NCBI GenBank assembly: GCA_023404095.1 | Contig: JAEYDD010000057.1 | Location: forward strand, 1-64,000 | Direction of reading: 5' to 3' | Length of the DNA stretch: 64,000 bases | Source: Pseudomonadota bacterium | GTDB taxonomy: Bacteria > Pseudomonadota > Alphaproteobacteria > Rhizobiales > Rhizobiaceae | Shown: piece after piece, positions 60,179 through 64,000 of the stretch | Position numbering within the stretch: position 1 is the first letter of the stretch | Layout: each line of letters begins with the position of its first letter | Notes under the pieces: model-generated | Told to the model about the DNA's origin: nothing | Seen by the model: the letters and a program-made list of their open reading frames with translations, nothing else | Databases searched by the model: none | Made by a program: the position numbers and the translations under genes

Positions 60179-61291
60179 ATGCGGCTAGCCAACGTTTTCC
60201 AGCTGGGCGTCAAGGAACTGCGCGGGCTCATGCGCGATCCCGTGCTGCTGATCCTCATCCTCTACTCGTTCTCGCTGTCGATCTATTCCGCCTCCAACGC
60301 CACGCCGGACACGCTGAACCACGCAGCGATCGCGATCGTCGACGAGGACGAATCGCCGATCTCCTCGCGCATCATCACCGCCTTCTATCCGCCCTATTTC
60401 TCGGTGCCGAAATTGATCACCCAGGCCGAGATGGACAGCCGCATGGACGCCGGGCTCGATACCTTTGCGCTCGACATCCCGCCGAACTTCCAGCGCGACC
60501 TCCTGGCTGGAAAGTCGCCGACGATCCAGCTCAACGTCGACGCCACCCGCATGTCGCAGGCGTTCAGCGGCGGCGGTTACGTGGAGTCGATCGTGTCGGG
60601 CGAAATCGACGAATATATCAACCGCCACCGCGGCGAGACGACCCTGCCGGTCGATCTGGTGCTTCGCGCCCGCTTCAATCCGCAGCTCGACAAGGGCTGG
60701 TTCATGCCGATTTCCAACGTAATCACGGCAATCACCATGCTGGCGATCGTGCTGACGGGGGCAGCGCTCATTCGCGAGCGCGAACACGGCACGATCGAGC
60801 ATCTGCTGGTCATGCCGGTTACCCCGACCGAGATCATGGTCAGCAAGATCTGGTCGATGGGCGCCGTCGTTCTCGTCGCCTCCGGCCTCTCATTGCTCAT
60901 CGTCGTGCAGGGTATCCTGCGCGTTCCGATCGAGGGATCGCTGGCGCTCTTTCTTGCAGGGACGGCGCTGCAGCTCTTTGCCACCACCTGCATGGGCATC
61001 TTCCTTGCGACCGTGGCCGGCTCCATGCCGCAGTTCGGCCTGCTGCTGATGCTCGTGCTTCTGCCCTTGCAGGTCCTCTCCGGCGCGCTGACGCCGCGCG
61101 AAAGCATGCCCGAATTCATCCAGACGCTGATGCTCGCAGCCCCCAACACCCATTTCGTCATCCTCGCACAGGCGATCCTGTTTCGGGGGGCGGGGCTCTC
61201 GGTCGTCTGGCCGCAGTTCTTGGCGCTAACGGCGATCGGCGCGGTCTTCTTCTATTTTTCATTGCGCCGGTTCCGCCAGTTCCTGCGCTAG
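60179..61291 (+). CDS. ABC-2 type permease, YhhJ family
   Basis: 370-aa ABC-2 permease. Segment 1 at about 22-40, a large extracytoplasmic loop (about 45-170, with FSVPKLITQAEMDSRMDAGLDTFALDIPPNFQRDL), then five segments. The family signature NVITAITMLAIVLTGAALIREREHGTIEHLLVMPVTPTEIMVSKIW lies near 180-225. Begins one base after the rbbA stop codon and probably forms a heterodimer with the RbbA permease domain. Confidence 0.9.
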   Translation: MRLANVFQLGVKELRGLMRDPVLLILILYSFSLSIYSASNATPDTLNHAAIAIVDEDESPISSRIITAFYPPYFSVPKLITQAEMDSRMDAGLDTFALDIPPNFQRDLLAGKSPTIQLNVDATRMSQAFSGGGYVESIVSGEIDEYINRHRGETTLPVDLVLRARFNPQLDKGWFMPISNVITAITMLAIVLTGAALIREREHGTIEHLLVMPVTPTEIMVSKIWSMGAVVLVASGLSLLIVVQGILRVPIEGSLALFLAGTALQLFATTCMGIFLATVAGSMPQFGLLLMLVLLPLQVLSGALTPRESMPEFIQTLMLAAPNTHFVILAQAILFRGAGLSVVWPQFLALTAIGAVFFYFSLRRFRQFLR

Positions 61292-61352
61292 CGGCTGTAG
61301 CCGCTGCCGTGCGCCCTTTGACAGATGCCATCGCAATTCAAGGAGATGTTCG

Positions 61353-63740
61353 ATGACAGCGAAACGGACCGAAACGCCCAGGCAGAGGCCGGATGCGGCG
61401 GAAATCGCGCTGATCGACCGCTACTGGCGGGCTGCGAATTATCTCTCCGTCGGGCAGATCTACCTGCTCGACAATCCGCTCCTGCGCGAGCCGCTGCAGG
61501 CGGAGCACATCAAGCCGCGGCTGCTCGGGCACTGGGGGACGACGCCGGGGCTGAACTTCATCTACGCGCACCTGAACCGCATCATTCGCGCGCGCGACGC
61601 CAATGTCATCTACGTCTGCGGTCCCGGCCATGGCGGACCCGGCATGGTCGCCAATACCTACCTGGAGGGAACCTACAGCGAGGTCTATCCCACGATCGGC
61701 AAGGATGTGGAAGGTCTGCAGAAGCTGTTCAAGCAGTTCTCCTTCCCGGGCGGTGTGCCGAGCCACGTGGCTCCCGAGACGCCGGGTTCCATTCATGAGG
61801 GCGGCGAACTCGGCTATGCGCTGGTCCACGCATACGGCGCGGCCTTCGACAATCCCGATCTCGTCGTCGCCTGCGTGGTCGGCGATGGTGAAGCGGAGAC
61901 CGGCCCGCTCGCCACAAGCTGGCAGTCGCACAAGTTCCTCAATGCCGCCCGCGACGGCGCGGTTCTGCCGATCCTGCACCTGAACGGCTACAAGATCGCC
62001 AATCCCACAGTGCTTGCCCGCATGGGCGACGAGGACCTGCGCAGCCTGTTTACCGGCTATGGCTACCAGCCGTATTTCGTCGAAGGCCACGAGCCGGAAA
62101 AGATGCACCACCGCATGGCGGAGGTGCTGGACGAAGTGTTCGATGTGATCGCCGAAATCCAGGCGAAGGCGCGATCAGCCGATGCGGGGCACGGTTGCCC
62201 GCGCTGGCCGATGATCGTGCTGCGCAGCCCCAAGGGCTGGACCGGGCCGAAGGAAGTGGACGGCCTCAAGGTCGAGGATTTCTGGCGCTCGCATCAGGTT
62301 CCCGTGTCCAATTGCCGCGGCGATGCAGGCCATCGCAGGATCCTTGAGGAATGGATGCAGAGCTATGGCCCGCATGACCTGTTCGACGAGGCGGGCCGGC
62401 TGAGGCCGGAGTTGCGGGCACTGGCGCCGGAGGGACCGCGTCGCATGGGCGCCAATCCGCACGCGAATGGCGGCCTGCTGCGGCGCACGCTTGAGGTACC
62501 CGACATTCGCGACTATGCCGTCGCCGTCGAAAGCCCCGGCCGCCATCTCGGGCAATCGACGAAGGTGCTCGGCAGCTATCTGCGCGACGTCATGCGGTTG
62601 AACGCCAAATATTCGAACTTCCGCGTGTTCGGCCCCGACGAGACCGAATCAAATCGTTTGGGCGACGTTTTCCAGGCGACCGACCGTGTCTGGATGGAGG
62701 ACATCCAGCCCTACGACGTTCATCTTACGCCCGATGGCCGTGTGATGGAGGTGCTGAGCGAGCATCTGTGCCAGGGTTGGCTGGAAGGCTACCTGCTCAC
62801 CGGCCGGCACGGCTTCTTTTCCTGCTACGAGGCCTTCATCCACATCGTCGATTCCATGTTCAACCAGCACGCCAAGTGGCTGCAGGTCTCGCGCGAGCTG
62901 CCCTGGCGCAAACCCGTCTCGTCGCTGAACTATCTTCTGACCTCACATGTCTGGCGGCAGGACCATAACGGTCTCAGCCACCAGGATCCGGGCTTCATCG
63001 ATCTGGTCGCCAACAAGAAGGCCGACATCGTCCGCATCTATCTGCCGCCCGATGCCAATACGCTGTTGTGGGTCGGCGATCATTGCCTGAAGACTTACGA
63101 CCGCATCAACGTCATCGTCGCCGGAAAGCAGCCCGAGCCGCAATGGCTGACGATGGACGAGGCCGTCCGGCATTGCGAGGCGGGTATGAGCAGATGGGAT
63201 TGGGCCAGCAACGAGGGCGACGACGAGCCGGACGTCGTCATGGCCTGCGCCGGCGACGTCCCGACCATGGAGACGCTCGCGGCGGTGGATCTCTTGCGCG
63301 AGCATATTCCCGACCTGAAGATCCGGGTCGTCAATGTTGTCGATCTTCTGGCGCTGCAGCCGCAGTACCGTCATCCGCACGGGCTGGACGATGAGGCTTT
63401 TGACGCGCTGTTCACGAAGAACCGGCCGGTGGTGTTCGCCTATCACGGCTATCCCTACCTGATCCATCGCCTGACCTACAAGCGAAGGAACCACGACAAC
63501 ATCCACGTGCACGGCTTCATCGACGAAGGGACCACGACCACGCCCTTCGACATGACTGTGATGAACGAACTCGACCGTTATCACCTGGCCCTTGCCGCCA
63601 TTAAATGGGTGCCGGGCCTGGAGGTGCGCGCCTCCGAGGTGGTCGCCGAACTGCAAGGCAAGCTCGATGCGCATCATCACTACGTGCGCGCCTATGGCGC
63701 GGACATGCCTGAAATCCGTGACTGGGCTTGGTCACGCTGA
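61353..63740 (+). CDS. xfp: Phosphoketolase (xylulose-5-phosphate/fructose-6-phosphate)
   Basis: 795-aa thiamine diphosphate enzyme cleaving xylulose 5-phosphate (and often fructose 6-phosphate) with phosphate to acetyl phosphate plus an aldose phosphate. N-terminal LLGHWGTTPGLNFIYAHLNR and YVCGPGHGGPGMVANTYLEG, the ThDP-binding VVGDGEAETGPLATSWQSHKFLN near residue 170-195, SPKGWTGPKEVDG near 290, and FRVFGPDETESNRL and the acidic active-site region TGRHGFFSCYEAFIHIVDSMFNQH in the C-terminal half. AAGGAG lies seven bases upstream of the ATG. Last gene of the hlyD-rbbA-yhhJ-xfp string, 61 bp after yhhJ. Acetate kinase or phosphotransacetylase is expected to use the product but is not in the window. 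Confidence 0.95.
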   Translation: MTAKRTETPRQRPDAAEIALIDRYWRAANYLSVGQIYLLDNPLLREPLQAEHIKPRLLGHWGTTPGLNFIYAHLNRIIRARDANVIYVCGPGHGGPGMVANTYLEGTYSEVYPTIGKDVEGLQKLFKQFSFPGGVPSHVAPETPGSIHEGGELGYALVHAYGAAFDNPDLVVACVVGDGEAETGPLATSWQSHKFLNAARDGAVLPILHLNGYKIANPTVLARMGDEDLRSLFTGYGYQPYFVEGHEPEKMHHRMAEVLDEVFDVIAEIQAKARSADAGHGCPRWPMIVLRSPKGWTGPKEVDGLKVEDFWRSHQVPVSNCRGDAGHRRILEEWMQSYGPHDLFDEAGRLRPELRALAPEGPRRMGANPHANGGLLRRTLEVPDIRDYAVAVESPGRHLGQSTKVLGSYLRDVMRLNAKYSNFRVFGPDETESNRLGDVFQATDRVWMEDIQPYDVHLTPDGRVMEVLSEHLCQGWLEGYLLTGRHGFFSCYEAFIHIVDSMFNQHAKWLQVSRELPWRKPVSSLNYLLTSHVWRQDHNGLSHQDPGFIDLVANKKADIVRIYLPPDANTLLWVGDHCLKTYDRINVIVAGKQPEPQWLTMDEAVRHCEAGMSRWDWASNEGDDEPDVVMACAGDVPTMETLAAVDLLREHIPDLKIRVVNVVDLLALQPQYRHPHGLDDEAFDALFTKNRPVVFAYHGYPYLIHRLTYKRRNHDNIHVHGFIDEGTTTTPFDMTVMNELDRYHLALAAIKWVPGLEVRASEVVAELQGKLDAHHHYVRAYGADMPEIRDWAWSR

Positions 63741-63748
63741 AAGCGCCT

Positions 63749-63777
63749 TCCCCGCAATCGGCAATCGGTTGCGGGGA
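63749..63777 (+). terminator. Hairpin after phosphoketolase
   Basis: TCCCCGCAA (63749-63757) and TTGCGGGGA (63769-63777), a perfect 9-bp stem with an 11-base loop, eight bases after the xfp stop. No T-tract; a possible factor-assisted terminator for the operon. Confidence 0.5.
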
Positions 63778-63807
63778 GCAACGGGAGGAAACGGGCGAGG
63801 AGCAGGC

Positions 63808-63832
63808 GGAACCGTTCGCTCCGGTCGCCGTT
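63808..63832 (+). promoter_or_regulatory. EcfG-type promoter match pointing out of the right edge
   Basis: GGAAC (63808-63812), 16 bp, CGTT (63829-63832): exact consensus form, but no start codon with a ribosome site follows within the 168 bp left in the window. Either a gene begins beyond the edge or this is one of the chance matches expected over 64 kb. The last 260 bp after xfp contain no gene that could be supported. Confidence 0.35.
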
Positions 63833-64000
63833 CGCCTGGAGCGCCGGGCAGGGGCGCCAGGCTGGCAAGCCAGGCAGCTACGTCAGTCGCAAGGCCGGTG
63901 GAGCACGCCTTCGAACTAGTCACCGCCGCGTTCCCCGCTTGACATCGAAGCGCGGCTGCGTGACGACCGGTGCCGTCGAATTTCTCCTCCCGCCTTTCGA

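Overview
GC-rich window from an alphaproteobacterium, most likely Rhizobiaceae (Sinorhizobium/Ensifer/Rhizobium/Shinella-like). The assignment rests on a seven-subunit Pha-type cation antiporter with fused A and B subunits, a bcsN-type cellulose operon, MCP and Lsr proteins of rhizobial type, and several GGAAC-N16/17-CGTT promoters of the alphaproteobacterial general-stress sigma factor (EcfG/RpoE2). No tRNA, rRNA, CRISPR array or intact mobile element was seen. About 45 intact protein genes are supported.

Layout. 0-7.7 kb: a nearly complete autoinducer-2 (AI-2) uptake and processing locus, with lsrACDB leftward and lsrRKG rightward from a shared AT-rich promoter region. 7.8-10.2 kb: a gene graveyard containing the 3' part of a LysR gene, a frameshifted Na+/phosphate symporter fragment joined to the C-terminal half of a 2-aminoethylphosphonate-type ABC permease (also frameshifted), and an AraC/GlxA-type remnant. 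10.3-14.9 kb: a transglutaminase-like protein behind an EcfG-type promoter, an AI-2E family membrane protein, and an SDR/MDR pair divergent from a TetR regulator with a clear operator-like inverted repeat. 15.0-19.8 kb: a UvrD/Rep helicase and a methyl-accepting chemotaxis protein.

19.8-31.6 kb: a catabolic locus of unknown substrate. It holds an FAD/GcvT-type dehydrogenase, a MarR regulator with a perfect 18-bp palindrome, a 3-hydroxyisobutyrate dehydrogenase-like enzyme, a GMC oxidoreductase, a complete branched-chain-amino-acid-type ABC transporter and a divergent LysR regulator. 31.6-37.6 kb: the translationally coupled Mrp/Pha antiporter operon. 37.9-39.7 kb: divergent purine-catabolism genes (ureidoglycine aminohydrolase, xdhC). 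39.9-48.0 kb: cellulose synthesis (bcsN, bcsA with a PilZ domain, bcsB, a large TPR-like protein) without bcsZ. 48.3-48.9 kb: a J-domain protein.

49.0-55.6 kb: a stress block made of prkA-yeaH-spoVR and two small hypothetical genes. prkA and both small genes have close matches to the EcfG/RpoE2 promoter. 55.9-63.8 kb: a FNR/FixK box, then hlyD, rbbA, a yhhJ-like permease and phosphoketolase in one direction, suggesting a low-oxygen or acetate-overflow operon. A fifth EcfG-type promoter match points out of the right edge.

The most promising points are the EcfG-linked small genes next to the PrkA operon, the FNR-associated RbbA-exporter/phosphoketolase operon, the catabolic locus of unknown substrate, and the AI-2 uptake locus with an AI-2E protein about 3.5 kb away. 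All identities come from reading motifs and remembered family sequences; no database search was run.
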